The position numbers and the translations under genes were made by a program. From NCBI GenBank assembly GCA_030949825.1, contig JAUZSC010000009.1:35896-99895 (forward strand): a stretch of DNA of 64,000 bases, written 5' to 3'. The DNA comes from Sulfurimonas sp. GTDB taxonomy: Bacteria > Campylobacterota > Campylobacteria > Campylobacterales > Sulfurimonadaceae. Positions 12,243 through 22,133 of the stretch are shown here, piece after piece; the first letter of the stretch is position 1, and every line of letters starts with the position of its first letter. Under the pieces are notes generated by a model, which was given only the letters and a program-made list of their open reading frames with translations, made no database searches and had not been told where the DNA came from.

Positions 12243-13274
12243 TTGAGCAATTTAAAAAGAAAAAAAATATATAATCCTGATTCAACAGAAAATGTAAACG
12301 ATAGAAAAATCTTTGGTGGTAACCCAACAGGTATTTTTGAGTTAAATAATATCAAATACCAGTGGGCATATAACCTTTGGGAAATGATGCTAAATAATAC
12401 ATGGTTTCCAAAAGAAGTTGATATGACTCGAGATGTGAATGATTATAAGAACCTCACACAAGCTGAAAAAACAGCTTACGACAAGGCTTTATCGCAGTTA
12501 ATCTTTATGGATTCTTTACAAACAAATAATATTATCGATAATATTAACCCTTATATTACTTCTCCTGAGATTAATCTTATTTTAGTGCGTCAGTCTTTTG
12601 AAGAGGCATTGCACTCACAGTCGTATGCAGTTATGGTTGATTCTATTTCTACTAATTCTGAAGAAATTTATGACCTATGGCGTAGAGATATGATGCTAAA
12701 AAATAAAAATGATGCCATCGCTGCTGTCTACCAAAATCTAGTAGATGAGCCATCTGAATACAACTTTGTTAAGGCATGTTTTGCAAACCAAATCTTAGAG
12801 GGAATCTACTTTTACAGTGGTTTTACTTACATTTATACACTTGCTCGTTCAGGCAAGATGCTAGGTTCTGCACAGATGATTAGATTTATTCAAAGAGATG
12901 AAGTTACGCATCTTGTTTTGTTTCAAAACCTTATAAATACGCTTAGAAAAGAAAGACCAGAGCTTTTCACAGAAAAACTTCGTGCTGAAGTTATAGAAAT
13001 GTTTAAAGAAGCGGTGAAGCTAGAAACAGACTGGGGACAGTACATTACTCAAGGTCAGATTTTAGGACTCACTGATGATATAGTTGAGCAGTATATTCAA
13101 TACCTTGCAGATGATAGATTAACATCAGTTGGATTTGATAAAATTTATAATGTTACTAATCCTATTAAGTGGGTTGATGATTTTGCTAAGTTTAATGATC
13201 AAAAAACAAACTTTTTTGAAGCTACTGTTACAAACTACTCAAAAGGTAGTTTGAGTTTTGATGACGATTTCTAA
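12243..13274 (+). CDS. nrdB: Ribonucleoside-diphosphate reductase beta subunit
   Basis: The class Ia small subunit (343 residues) that holds the di-iron/tyrosyl radical cofactor and reduces NDPs together with NrdA, which is not in this window. Metal-ligand segments [10 protein letters not shown] (near residue 120), [12 protein letters not shown] and [10 protein letters not shown] are intact. The start is TTG at 12243, supported by a GGAG ribosome binding site and by no alternative in-frame start nearby. The 3' end overlaps the nitrilase gene by 17 bp, so the two are translationally linked. Confidence 0.96.
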   Translation: MSNLKRKKIYNPDSTENVNDRKIFGGNPTGIFELNNIKYQWAYNLWEMMLNNTWFPKEVDMTRDVNDYKNLTQAEKTAYDKALSQLIFMDSLQTNNIIDNINPYITSPEINLILVRQSFEEALHSQSYAVMVDSISTNSEEIYDLWRRDMMLKNKNDAIAAVYQNLVDEPSEYNFVKACFANQILEGIYFYSGFTYIYTLARSGKMLGSAQMIRFIQRDEVTHLVLFQNLINTLRKERPELFTEKLRAEVIEMFKEAVKLETDWGQYITQGQILGLTDDIVEQYIQYLADDRLTSVGFDKIYNVTNPIKWVDDFAKFNDQKTNFFEATVTNYSKGSLSFDDDF

Positions 13275-14016
13275 AAAGAAGAAAGACTATATACTTGTCT
13301 CTCTTCTTTTTGAGACAAAAAATTCTTACGATACAAACTTAGATACCCTTCTCGCTCTGATTGAGAAAACACAATATAACTCTTGTATTGTCGCTCCTGA
13401 AGTCTGTTTAACAGGTTTTGATTACGATAATCTATCTGCTGCGCAAGACTTTACGCCAAAGGCATTAAAAAGTTTAAAAGAAGTCTCTCAAAATAAGATT
13501 ATTATCTTAACAATGATTGAAAAAGTAGCTCACAAGACTTTTAATATGTTAAAAGTTATTCACAATGGCAAAGTTGTTTATTCTCGTGCTAAAGAGAAGC
13601 TTTTTAAGTTTGCTGCTGAAGAGAAGTATTTTACACCAGCTACAGATGCAGACTTTGAAATTGTAGAAATTGATGGAATAAAGATAGCTGTCTTAATTTG
13701 TTTTGAACTTCGCTTTAAAGATATGTGGAAGAAATGTGAAGGCGCAGATGTGATTGCAACACCATCTTGGTGGGGAGTAGCACGAAGTGAACATTTTGTT
13801 AGTTTTACAAAAACATTAGCTATTATGAACCAATGTTATGTTGTTGCAAGTGATTCTTTAAATGCAGAATGCTCAAAAATGAGTTCAATTATAAATCCTC
13901 AAGGTAAAGCGCTTTATAATGGGAATAAAGCTTGCTTAGAAGTTCAATATAATGAAAAAGAAATTGCCATCATGCGACGGTATATGGATGTAGGATTAGG
14001 TAAAGATATTGGATAG
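13258..14016 (+). CDS. Carbon-nitrogen hydrolase (nitrilase superfamily)
   Basis: A 252-residue amidase-type enzyme. The Glu-Lys-Cys triad is visible: Glu in [11 protein letters not shown], Lys in AKEKLF and Cys in [12 protein letters not shown]. The substrate is not evident; members of this group include deaminated-glutathione and omega-amidases. The start overlaps nrdB by 17 bp and the end overlaps pcm by 8 bp, so nrdB, this gene and pcm form a compact operon. The first two codons are Met-Met, so the start may be off by one. Confidence 0.88.
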   Translation: MMTISKKKKDYILVSLLFETKNSYDTNLDTLLALIEKTQYNSCIVAPEVCLTGFDYDNLSAAQDFTPKALKSLKEVSQNKIIILTMIEKVAHKTFNMLKVIHNGKVVYSRAKEKLFKFAAEEKYFTPATDADFEIVEIDGIKIAVLICFELRFKDMWKKCEGADVIATPSWWGVARSEHFVSFTKTLAIMNQCYVVASDSLNAECSKMSSIINPQGKALYNGNKACLEVQYNEKEIAIMRRYMDVGLGKDIG

Positions 14017-14647
14017 AATTACTGCAACAAAAACAACACGCTTAGCAAATGAGTGTCATCACAAGTTTACACTCAGCGCAAATGTTAAAAATGCTATTGC
14101 CAATACTAATCGTGAAATGTTTGTCCCAAGTGGGTTTAAGCATAGTGCGTACAAGCTAGATGCCTTGCCTATGGGTGCTGCACAGTGGATAAGTTCACCT
14201 CTTACAGTTGCAAAGATGACTGAGTACCTTCAGCCCAAAGGGGCAGACAGAGTTTTAGAAGTAGGTTGTGGAAGTGGTTATCAAGCTGCAGTTCTCTCAC
14301 ATATGTTTCGTGGAGTTTTTACAATAGAACGCATAGAGTCTCTTATGCTTCAAGCAAAGTCTCGTTTTAAAGCATTAAATATTCATAATATCCACACCAG
14401 AACTGACGATGGACAAAATGGATGGATACAATACGCTCCTTATGACAGAATTCTTTTCTCTGCCACGGCTAAAGAGATTCCAAAAAAACTCTTCGAGCAG
14501 TTGAGTGATGGTGGAATCTTAGTAGCACCTATGCAAAAGGGAGAGAAGCAGGTAATAATGCGTTTTAAAAAAAATGGTAAAAATATTCAAAAAGAAGAAC
14601 TAGAAGCTTGTGATTTTGTACCAGTTTTAGATGGTGTTCAAAAATAG
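14009..14647 (+). CDS. pcm: Protein-L-isoaspartate O-methyltransferase
   Basis: A 212-residue SAM-dependent methyltransferase that repairs isoaspartyl damage in proteins. SAM-binding motif I is VLEVGCGSGYQAAVLS (near residue 81), preceded by the PCMT-typical PMGAAQWISSPLTVAKM segment. The start is a TTG overlapping the previous gene's stop (TTGGATAG), consistent with coupling. It ends the nrdB operon; thyX follows after a 60-bp gap with a TATA-rich promoter-like stretch. Confidence 0.93.
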   Translation: MDRITATKTTRLANECHHKFTLSANVKNAIANTNREMFVPSGFKHSAYKLDALPMGAAQWISSPLTVAKMTEYLQPKGADRVLEVGCGSGYQAAVLSHMFRGVFTIERIESLMLQAKSRFKALNIHNIHTRTDDGQNGWIQYAPYDRILFSATAKEIPKKLFEQLSDGGILVAPMQKGEKQVIMRFKKNGKNIQKEELEACDFVPVLDGVQK

Positions 14648-14707
14648 TTTCTTTAATTTTTTAAGCTTTTTATAGTAAAATATATTAAATAAAGGCTAGG
14701 TAGAATC

Positions 14708-15564
14708 ATGGAAAATGTTTATGGAATACAGTACAGCAAACCAGAAGTAGTTTTACTTCAAGACACAGGCATTGGAGTAGCTGAAGCTGCTGCGCGTACC
14801 TGTTACGATTCTTTTGAAAATAGTGAAAATGAAGTCATAAAAAACATTGAGTACACTATGCCCGATGATGCAATGAGCGATTCTATAAATGAGATCGAAG
14901 ATTCAAATCTTTTAGATGATTTAGCATGGACATATTTTCATCATTCTATCTTAGAACATGCTAACCTAAGCTTTTTAGTACGAGGAACTTCGCGTGGAGT
15001 ACTCCAAGAACATGCTCGTCACCGTATTCAAGCTATAAGTGTGCGAAGCACGCGTTATACAATGAGTTCTATCATTAACGCATTTGTAGCTTCAAATCAT
15101 GGCGGCGATAAAGAATTTTTTATACAAAAAGTGCTTGGTTTTGATATGTTTGTTACGATTGACGAGGGCTATAATAGAGTAGAAATTGGCGCTATATATG
15201 ACAAATTAGCCTACCAAAAAAATATTGTAGAAGATTTTCATTCTATTGCTGTTGCTAAAAGTTCACTTCCGCTTTTAGAAGAACATGAGGGCAATGCTGA
15301 ATCTTTATTTGCTGCACTTCAAGCTGGAAAGAAAAAAAGAAATGTTGGGGATGCTTTTAAGCATATAATTTCTGACAATGTGAAAGTAGATATGGTCGTG
15401 ACCTTTAATCTTAGAAGTTTAAAAAATTACTTTACACTCAGAGATTCTGGCGCTGCTTTTTTTTTCAAATACGCTGGCTAGCACAAGAAATGATGCGTGT
15501 AACACCATCAAAATATTTAGATTTAATTATCAAAAAAAAAATCATAAAGAATTCATATGTATAA
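14708..15564 (+). CDS. thyX: FAD-dependent thymidylate synthase ThyX (frameshifted near its end in this sequence)
   Basis: ThyX makes dTMP from dUMP using methylene-THF and FAD. The signature RHRIQAISVRSTRY is present near residue 106. The track ORF stops at 15481, but after a run of nine T (about 15457-15465) the family C-terminus continues in another frame (QIRWLAQEMMRVTPSKYLDL) to a stop at 15562-15564. Seven or ten T would restore a 284-285 residue protein. Its true stop overlaps the ATG of the following lipoprotein by 8 bp, which supports the corrected end. No thyA is present in the window. Confidence 0.9.
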
Positions 15565-15772
15565 AATAATTTTAGCTTTGCTTACACCACTCTTTTTCTT
15601 AGGATGTGCAAACTTTCAAGTAACGGGTGTGATGTGCGATCAAGTAAGAAGTGACCCAACAGCAACAGTTCCATCAGAATGTAGAAGATATGTAGATGAA
15701 GATGCACAGAAGGCATTTGATAAAGAGACAGAGATTCTCTCAACAGAAGATGCTATTAAATTTACAAAGTAA
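15557..15772 (+). CDS. Small lipoprotein
   Basis: A 71-residue protein with a short lysine-bearing signal peptide and a lipobox, FFLGC, placing the lipidated Cys at residue 17. The mature part is about 55 residues with two further Cys and no recognisable domain. It overlaps the corrected end of thyX by 8 bp, so it is probably co-expressed with it. It is the last gene before the IS630 element. Function is unknown. Confidence 0.75.
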   Translation: MYKIILALLTPLFFLGCANFQVTGVMCDQVRSDPTATVPSECRRYVDEDAQKAFDKETEILSTEDAIKFTK

Positions 15773-15800
15773 ATTTGTTGCACAAACGCTTGTTGAGCTA

Positions 15801-15818
15801 GTACCACTCCCATAAACT
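15801..15818 (+). repeat. Left terminal inverted repeat of IS630 element
   Basis: GTACCACTCCCATAAACT, which matches the reverse complement of the right end at 17 of 18 positions, preceded by the TA target dinucleotide. Confidence 0.93.
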
Positions 15819-15910
15819 TCAACAAAAATGGACTAATATTTGCTTTTAAGAGATAATGACACTATTTTAATAATTGAGTAGTGTTAAAATCATTATTAGA
15901 ATAGATAAAT

Positions 15911-17101
15911 ATGAGACAAGTAAAATATAAAATCAATCTGCAACCAGAGCAAAAAGAGACACTAGAAAAACTTCTTAAAAAACAATCTACTCCCCAAAAT
16001 ATAGCAAGAAGAGCAAAAATAATACTTCTTACTAATAATGCTAAAGAGAGCTATACATCTATAGCTAGCACTTTAGGGATAGGTAGTTGTGATATTACTA
16101 AATGGACAAAGAGATGGATAGAGAGAAGTGACATTAAAGACAATCTGGAACGATTACAAGACAACCCTCGTTCAGGCAGACCAAGTGGAATTACGCCAGA
16201 ACAATGGTGCCAGATTATGGCATTAGCATGTGAAAAACCTGAGAACCATGGTGTTCCTCTCACAAACTGGAGTCATTCTACATTAACAAGAGAGATTATT
16301 AAACAAGGAATTGTTGAAACTATATCCCAAAGTCATGTTGGTGACTTTTTAAAAAAGCAAAATTACAACCACACCGAAGTATCTATTGGCTAAATGAAAA
16401 ACCTGATGAGAAGAAAGATGAACGAATTAATGATGTATGTGATGTTTATCACAATATCAGCCAAAAAGAAGATGAACTTACGATAAGTACTGATGAGATG
16501 ACAGGTGTACAAGCATTAGAGAGAATTGCAGAAGACAAACCTATGTCAGCAGGTAAACCATGTGCTAGAGAGTTTGAATATAAGAGACATGGTACACAAA
16601 CACTAATAGCAGGATTCAATGTCACAACAGGTGAAGCCTATGGTATCTGTGGTGATACTAGAACAGAAGAAGATTTCTCAAACTTTATTGAACATACTAT
16701 AGAAAAGTATCCAAATTACAAAAAATATCACTTTGTGTTGAGATCAACTCAATACTCATAAATCAGAAAGTTTAGTACGCTTGATTGCTAAATATTCTGG
16801 TGATAAGCAAGACTTAGGAGAAAAAGGTAAATCAGGTATTTTAAAGTCTATGCAAACACGAGAAGATTATCTTTGGAATAATGAACACAAGGTTGTTTTC
16901 CATTACACTCCAAAACATTGCTCTTGGCTAAATCAGATTGAGATTTGGTTTGGTATTTTAATGAAAAAAGTAGTTACAAGAGGAACCTTTACATCTAAAG
17001 AAAATCTAAAAGAGAAGATATTAGCTTTTATAGATTATTTTAATGAAACAATGGCAAAGCCCTTTAAATGGACTTATAGAGGGAAGCCTTTGAGTGAGTA
17101 G
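15911..17101 (+). pseudogene. IS630-family transposase (split frame)
   Basis: Three ORFs make up one DDE transposase: an N-terminal helix-turn-helix part (15911-16393), the first catalytic Asp in STDEMTG (about 16490), the second Asp in a LDQLNTHKS-type segment (about 16745) and the catalytic Glu in LNQIEIWFG (about 16930). The first break sits on A AAA AAG (16351-16357) in the phase required for -1 ribosomal frameshifting, after which the protein continues as AKLQPHRSIYWLNE. The second break is a single extra base near 16740, outside any run, which would inactivate this copy unless it is a sequence error. Confidence 0.88.
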
Positions 17102-17113
17102 TTTTTTTGGGTT

Positions 17114-17131
17114 AGTTTGTGGGAGTGGTAC
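17114..17131 (-). repeat. Right terminal inverted repeat of IS630 element
   Basis: AGTTTGTGGGAGTGGTAC on the plus strand, the inverted partner of 15801-15818, followed by TA at 17132-17133. Confidence 0.93.
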
Positions 17132-17907
17132 TAGTCCTTTTTGTTCAGTGTTTTAATGCTAATCTTTTTACCAGTTAGTTTTGGTGCTCTTGGTCTTGGA
17201 GTTCCATCGTAGCTATGGTTTCTATCTCCTGACTTTCCAGAAAAAATCGCTTTCCCATTTTCATCTTTTCCTATAAACTTATTGTCTTGTTTTTCTTTTT
17301 TGTCCCAAGGCTTTTTATCATCACTGAAAGATTTTTTTTCATAAGGTTTCTTGTCACCGAATGACTTTTTATCTCCGTAATCTTTTTTCCCATAAGGCTT
17401 TTTATCGTCATAGTTTCTTTTAGGCTTGTTATCACGGCTTATAAACTCCCGTTTTCTTTCTTCTCGTGGGTCAAAATCTTTTCTAGTAGGCTGTGCTACT
17501 TTTTCAATGATTTCTTCACTAAAACCTTCTATTCGTTCTTGCATAATTGTTCTACCATTGAGCGTTTCAATAGCATGAAGTAATTTTTCTTCACTAGGGT
17601 CAAGTAAAATAAGCGCATGCGAATCAGACTTAGTGATTCTAGACATATACACAATAGCCTTATCTGGAACATCATAACTTATAAGAAGCGCGCATCGCAT
17701 ATCTGGGTTTTTATATAACTCTCGATCACTAACAATGCTAACATTTGTTTGTTCGGTTGTTAGTTTTGATTCTTCTGCTGTTACAACAATGATTTTTTTA
17801 CCATCATTTTGATTAAGCAGTAATGCTAAAAGTTCCTCTTTTTTGTCGTTTTTACATGGATGGGCACGATGATTGTGTCTTTTAAGTGTTTGAGTTGTGT
17901 CTGACAT
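17131..17907 (-). CDS. Lys/Asp-rich protein with helicase-C-like N-terminal half, divergent from rhlE
   Basis: The start is set at 17907 (MSDTTQTLKRHNH), behind AAGGA at a good distance, rather than at the track start 17946. That gives 258 residues. The first 110 or so look like a degenerate RecA-type helicase C-terminal domain (VVTAEESKLT..., ALLISYDVPDKAIVYMSRI). The rest is low-complexity with repeated KKPYGKK / KKSFGDK-type units, likely an RNA-binding tail. It is divergent from rhlE with a 109-bp shared promoter gap, which suggests a linked RNA role. The TAG stop overlaps the IS630 end. Function is inferred only. Confidence 0.7.
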   Translation of the reverse strand: MSDTTQTLKRHNHRAHPCKNDKKEELLALLLNQNDGKKIIVVTAEESKLTTEQTNVSIVSDRELYKNPDMRCALLISYDVPDKAIVYMSRITKSDSHALILLDPSEEKLLHAIETLNGRTIMQERIEGFSEEIIEKVAQPTRKDFDPREERKREFISRDNKPKRNYDDKKPYGKKDYGDKKSFGDKKPYEKKSFSDDKKPWDKKEKQDNKFIGKDENGKAIFSGKSGDRNHSYDGTPRPRAPKLTGKKISIKTLNKKD

Positions 17908-18016
17908 GAAAAATCCTTGAGGTTTTAGTGATGCAATTATACCCATTATTAGCTTTAATTATTATAGAGGTTAAGATATGGTAATATTAAATATTAATTC
18001 AAGGAATATATAAACT

Positions 18017-19279
18017 ATGTCATTTAAAAACTTAGGTCTATGCGACCAACTATTAAAAGCTGTAAAAGAACAAGGTTATGATGAACCAACACCTGTACAA
18101 AAAGAAGCGATTCCCGTTATTCTTGCAAAAAGAGATATTTTAGCAGGTGCGCAAACTGGAACTGGTAAAACTGCTGGTTTTACACTTCCTATGCTAGAAC
18201 TTATTCACCGTCATAAAGATGAGTCGAGAAAAAAACATCATGTTCGTGCGCTTATTTTAACACCTACGCGTGAGCTTGCGCTACAGGTTGAAGAAAGTGT
18301 TTCGCTATATGGCAAATTTCTTCCATATAAGTCTTGTGTTATTTTTGGTGGTGTAAAAATTAACCCTCAAATCACAGCACTTAGAAAAGGGATAGATATC
18401 GTTGTAGCGACTCCAGGGCGTTTACTTGACCATATCTCTCAAAAAACTATTGACCTTTCAAAAGTGGACTTTTTGATTTTAGATGAAGCAGATAGAATGC
18501 TTGATATGGGTTTTATAAACGATATCAAAAAAGTTTTAGCAGTACTTCCAAAGCAAAAACAAACACTTCTTTTTTCAGCTACATTCTCAAATGAGATAAA
18601 AAAACTTACAGATTCTCTACTTAACTCTCCTGTACTTATCGAAGTAGCAAGAAGAAACCAATCGGCTGAACAAATCAAACAGATTGTACATCCAGTTGAT
18701 AAAACAAGAAAAAGAGAACTTCTTACAAAACTCATAAAAGAGGGTGATTGGCAACAAGTTTTAGTGTTTATGAGAACTAAACATGGCTGTAACCGTTTAA
18801 GCGAACAACTTTCAAACGATGGCATCTCATCTGCGGCAATTCACGGAAACAAGAGTCAAAATGCACGCGTAAAAGCATTAAGTGATTTTAAAGCAGGAAA
18901 AGTTCGGGTACTTGTTGCGACAGATATTGCCGCTCGTGGAATTGACATCGATCAGCTTCCTCATGTTGTGAATTTTGAACTTCCAAATGTTTCAGAAGAT
19001 TATGTGCATAGAATAGGGCGAACAGGTCGGGCAGGAAACAAGGGTGAAGCTATGAGTCTTGTCTGTGTTGATGAGAATGAATTTCTAGCAAATATCGAAA
19101 AACTAATAAACAAAGATATTCACAAGTTTATAGTTAAAGGTTTTGAACCAGATCCTTCTATAAAAGCAGAACCTATAAAAATGGGTGGAGGCGGTGGTAA
19201 CCGTGGTCGTGGTGGAAATTCTCGTTCTAGAGGCAACAATAAGCCAAGAAATGGCGGTGCTTCTCGAGGAAGAAGATAG
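18017..19279 (+). CDS. rhlE: DEAD-box ATP-dependent RNA helicase (RhlE type)
   Basis: A 420-residue DEAD-box helicase acting in RNA unwinding, ribosome assembly or decay. It has the Q motif (Phe upstream, [10 protein letters not shown]), motif [16 protein letters not shown] at [15 protein letters not shown], and motif [12 protein letters not shown]. The C-terminal 40 residues are Gly/Arg/Asn-rich ([11 protein letters not shown]), an RNA-binding tail. A ribosome binding site (AAGGAA) precedes the ATG. The gene stands alone and converges with the cytochrome gene 16 bp after its stop. Confidence 0.95.
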   Translation: MSFKNLGLCDQLLKAVKEQGYDEPTPVQKEAIPVILAKRDILAGAQTGTGKTAGFTLPMLELIHRHKDESRKKHHVRALILTPTRELALQVEESVSLYGKFLPYKSCVIFGGVKINPQITALRKGIDIVVATPGRLLDHISQKTIDLSKVDFLILDEADRMLDMGFINDIKKVLAVLPKQKQTLLFSATFSNEIKKLTDSLLNSPVLIEVARRNQSAEQIKQIVHPVDKTRKRELLTKLIKEGDWQQVLVFMRTKHGCNRLSEQLSNDGISSAAIHGNKSQNARVKALSDFKAGKVRVLVATDIAARGIDIDQLPHVVNFELPNVSEDYVHRIGRTGRAGNKGEAMSLVCVDENEFLANIEKLINKDIHKFIVKGFEPDPSIKAEPIKMGGGGGNRGRGGNSRSRGNNKPRNGGASRGRR

Positions 19280-19294
19280 TTTTTACACTCTCTT

Positions 19295-20404
19295 TTATTC
19301 GTAGTTAAATTTTATTTGTGCATCTTGTATTAATCCATCTCTTATGGTTTTATGACAAGTTGTGCAATCTGATTTTATACCATAATCTGCTGCAAACTGC
19401 TCTTTTGTGATGTTTTTATGTTTCTCTTTCCAGTAGTTGGTCTCTGTAATTGCTTGAGGAATTTTGTCACCTAATCTATCGAGTACTTTTATAGATGCTT
19501 CTCTTGTTGAATATTCGGCTGCATGGCTGAGCAAATACTCTCGAATTGATTGTGCTTCTTCCTCTGGACGCGAAGCATCTTTACCAAAATGATTTTCAAG
19601 ATTATCCATCATAAAGTTCCAAGACTTTTTTGGTAGTAGGTAAGCGGGATAAACAATATGACAAGAACCACAACCTGAAGATGTCTCATAAGAATCGCTC
19701 CTAAAGTCTATGGCTAAACTTTGATCTTGTGTTAAAATATTATCTGGTTTTGTATAAAAATATACTCCTAAAGACAAGACAGAAGCTATCCATACAAGCC
19801 CAAAAAGATGTTGTTTTGGTGTTAAAATAACATCGAAACTTGTTTCTATTCTTTTTCCATGAATCATTCCAAGTATAAGGTCTGAGCCATTAAAAACTAA
19901 ATTTAAAAGAACTCCTATAACATGCGAAGCGATAAAAACTATAAGTACCGTTGTAGCTGTTTTATGAATACTCTCAAGTAAAAGCATCCATCCGCTATAG
20001 TTTTTGTTTAAACTAGCAAATATTCCACTATTTTCTTGGATGCCATAAAGTAAACTTCCACTCACTGTAACTAAAATTAAGAGAGTCATGATTAGCAATA
20101 CATAGACAGCCGAGGCAGGATTATGCCCCATATAGGAGCCTCTGTTTTTGTTAAAATAATTTTTAAAATACGCGGGTACTTGTGGCGCCTTTTTTAATAA
20201 ATCTTTATGTTGTGAGCATTTAACACCGAGAAATCCCCATATAATTCTAAATGCAATTAAGAGGGCTACAAGATAGCCTACTAAGACATGCGATGTTAAT
20301 TGGTTTTCTTTTTGTATAAGTATATAAGATGTTACTACGCTTGTTATCAGCATAACATGGAAGAGTCTTGTGTAAATACTCCAGATTTTCTTTTTTTCTT
20401 TCAT
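19295..20404 (-). CDS. Cytochrome b561 domain fused to dihaem cytochrome c
   Basis: A 369-residue membrane haem protein. Residues 1-190 form a four-helix b561-type domain (His in LFHVMLITS, SHVLVGYLVA, IHKTATT, SHVIGVLLN as haem-b ligands). After a fifth helix near 195-215 comes a periplasmic part with two haem c sites, CGSCH near 241 and CTTCH near 350, and other His that could serve as ligands. It is probably a quinol- or cytochrome-linked electron carrier at the inner membrane. The fusion of both parts in one chain is notable; partner enzymes are not adjacent. Confidence 0.88.
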   Translation of the reverse strand: MKEKKKIWSIYTRLFHVMLITSVVTSYILIQKENQLTSHVLVGYLVALLIAFRIIWGFLGVKCSQHKDLLKKAPQVPAYFKNYFNKNRGSYMGHNPASAVYVLLIMTLLILVTVSGSLLYGIQENSGIFASLNKNYSGWMLLLESIHKTATTVLIVFIASHVIGVLLNLVFNGSDLILGMIHGKRIETSFDVILTPKQHLFGLVWIASVLSLGVYFYTKPDNILTQDQSLAIDFRSDSYETSSGCGSCHIVYPAYLLPKKSWNFMMDNLENHFGKDASRPEEEAQSIREYLLSHAAEYSTREASIKVLDRLGDKIPQAITETNYWKEKHKNITKEQFAADYGIKSDCTTCHKTIRDGLIQDAQIKFNYE

Positions 20405-20475
20405 TTATTTCACCAGATAGTTTTTATTTTATGATGAATATTATAACAAAATAATAATTAAGTTAGAAACTTTGA

Positions 20476-20481
20476 TATAAT
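20476..20481 (+). promoter_or_regulatory. -10 element for phnA-like gene
   Basis: TATAAT 31 bp upstream of the ATG at 20512, in the divergent gap to the cytochrome gene. It is followed by AAGGGAAGGA, a strong ribosome binding site. It probably drives the overlapping phnA-dgt-DUF481 set. Confidence 0.5.
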
Positions 20482-20511
20482 TTCTCTTATAAATCAAGGG
20501 AAGGACAGTTT

Positions 20512-21039
20512 ATGAATAGAAGTAATATATGTGAGTTATGTTCGAGTGAGGAGGATCTTAGTTTATTGGAGGTGTCACCATCAGATGCAAGCCAAGAGCA
20601 GTCGGTATATGTATGTTCAACTTGTAGAGGGCAAATAGACAGCGGTGAACTTGATGAAACGCATTTTAACTGTTTAAACGATTCTATGTGGAGTGAAGTG
20701 CCAGCTGTTGCAGTACTGAGTTACAGACTTTTACACGCGCTTGGTCGTCAAGACTTAGTGGACATGATGTACATGGAAGAAGATGTAAAAGCATGGGCAG
20801 ATGCTGGACTAGAGCAGGAAGAAAAGCTAGTGTATAAAGATGCTAACGGTGTACTTTTAAGTGCTGGGGATACAGTAGTAATTACTAAAGACTTAGATGT
20901 TAAAGGCACTGGTTTTACTGCAAAAAGAGGAACTGCTGTTCGCAATATCGGCTTAGTTCATGGGGATGCTGAGCATATCGAAGGTCGAGTAAATGGTGTT
21001 AAAATTCATATACTAACAAAGTTTTTGAAAAAATCATAA
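20512..21039 (+). CDS. PhnA/YjdM-domain protein
   Basis: A 175-residue protein with an N-terminal zinc-ribbon-like segment (CELCSS ... CSTCRG) and a C-terminal PhnA domain of SH3-like fold (ANGVLLSAGDTVVITKDLDV, about 100-175). Despite its historic name, this family is not proven to act on phosphonates. Its TAA shares a base with the dgt ATG (TAATG), so the two are co-translated. The exact biochemical role is unknown. Confidence 0.85.
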   Translation: MNRSNICELCSSEEDLSLLEVSPSDASQEQSVYVCSTCRGQIDSGELDETHFNCLNDSMWSEVPAVAVLSYRLLHALGRQDLVDMMYMEEDVKAWADAGLEQEEKLVYKDANGVLLSAGDTVVITKDLDVKGTGFTAKRGTAVRNIGLVHGDAEHIEGRVNGVKIHILTKFLKKS

Positions 21040-22133
21040 TGAATGCTTACGATAGATTTCATGCTATAGACAAAGACTTTCGCTCTCCATATGCCAGAGA
21101 TAGAGACAGAATTATTCACTCTGCTTCTTTTAGAAAACTTGAGTATAAAACACAGGTTTTTTTAAATCAAGAGGGTGATTTTTTTCGTACACGCCTTACC
21201 CATTCCATAGAAGTTTCACAAATCGCACGCTCTATTACTGCAAGCTTAGGTCTTAATGAAGCGCTCTCAGAAGCAATAGCCCTCGCGCATGATTTAGGTC
21301 ATACTCCTTTTGGACATGTTGGTGGTGATACACTCAATGAGTGTCTTAAAAAAGATGGTTTTAAAAATGGTTTTGAGCATAATTTTCAATCTTTTCGCGT
21401 AGTTTCTTTTTTAGAAAAAAGATACAAGGCATTCGATGGACTCAACCTTACTTTTGCTACACTCGAGGGCATTTTAAAACATTCTTATCCTTATCATAAA
21501 AACTTTCTGCCTTCAAAAATTCATGAACAGTTTAACCTCGATACGCATCCATCTATTGAGGCTATGATAGTTGATCGTGCTGATGAGATAGCATATACAA
21601 GTCACGATATAGATGATGGAATCAATTCGGGACTCATTTCTTTTGATGATTTAAGAGAAAGTGAACTTGTGCAAGAGATTTTGCAAAAAGTAAAAGAAGA
21701 AGGTATAGAAGAATCCGATGCTGAAATGTTTCGCTATAGATTCAGCTCACATCTTATAAATCATCTTGTATATTCGCTTTTAGAGTACTCAAAAGAAAAT
21801 ATCCACACGACAGACATAAAGAGCATGATTTTAAATGCTAGAAGTGAACTTCCAATCGGTATGGAAAAAACTCTAGAAACAAAACTCAAAAAACTCAAAA
21901 AACTCCTTTTCCAAAAGCTTTATCAACATCAGGCTATCGTTACTAAAATGTATGCTGGAAAACAAGCAGTTATGGGTCTTTATAATGGCTTAATGGAAGA
22001 AGAAAAAATGCTTCCAGAAAATTTTTATAAACAGTTAAGAACAAGAAAAAAACATAGAGTTATCGCAGACTATATTGCATCAATGAGCGATAGACATGCA
22101 ATAAGTTTTTACAAAGAGATGTACGGAAAATGA
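21039..22133 (+). CDS. dgt: Deoxyguanosinetriphosphate triphosphohydrolase-like protein
   Basis: A 364-residue HD-domain dNTPase that splits dNTPs to deoxynucleosides and triphosphate. The metal-binding HD motif residues are in THSIEVSQIAR and ALAHDLGHTPFGH, with a later Asp in DRADEIAYTSHDIDD. Length fits the shorter dGTPase-like subfamily. It is coupled to phnA upstream (TAATG) and to the outer-membrane protein downstream (ATGA overlap). Substrate preference cannot be read from sequence. Confidence 0.93.
   Translation: MNAYDRFHAIDKDFRSPYARDRDRIIHSASFRKLEYKTQVFLNQEGDFFRTRLTHSIEVSQIARSITASLGLNEALSEAIALAHDLGHTPFGHVGGDTLNECLKKDGFKNGFEHNFQSFRVVSFLEKRYKAFDGLNLTFATLEGILKHSYPYHKNFLPSKIHEQFNLDTHPSIEAMIVDRADEIAYTSHDIDDGINSGLISFDDLRESELVQEILQKVKEEGIEESDAEMFRYRFSSHLINHLVYSLLEYSKENIHTTDIKSMILNARSELPIGMEKTLETKLKKLKKLLFQKLYQHQAIVTKMYAGKQAVMGLYNGLMEEEKMLPENFYKQLRTRKKHRVIADYIASMSDRHAISFYKEMYGK

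Larger units (their letters stand above)
15801..17131 (+). mobile_element. IS630-family insertion sequence
   Basis: A 1331-bp element bounded by 18-bp terminal inverted repeats (17/18 match) and flanked on both sides by TA (15799-15800 and 17132-17133), the target duplication typical of the IS630/Tc1-mariner superfamily. It carries one transposase gene split over three frames. It lies between the lipoprotein gene and the Lys/Asp-rich protein gene and harms neither: the latter keeps a TAG stop with or without the insertion. Confidence 0.93.
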
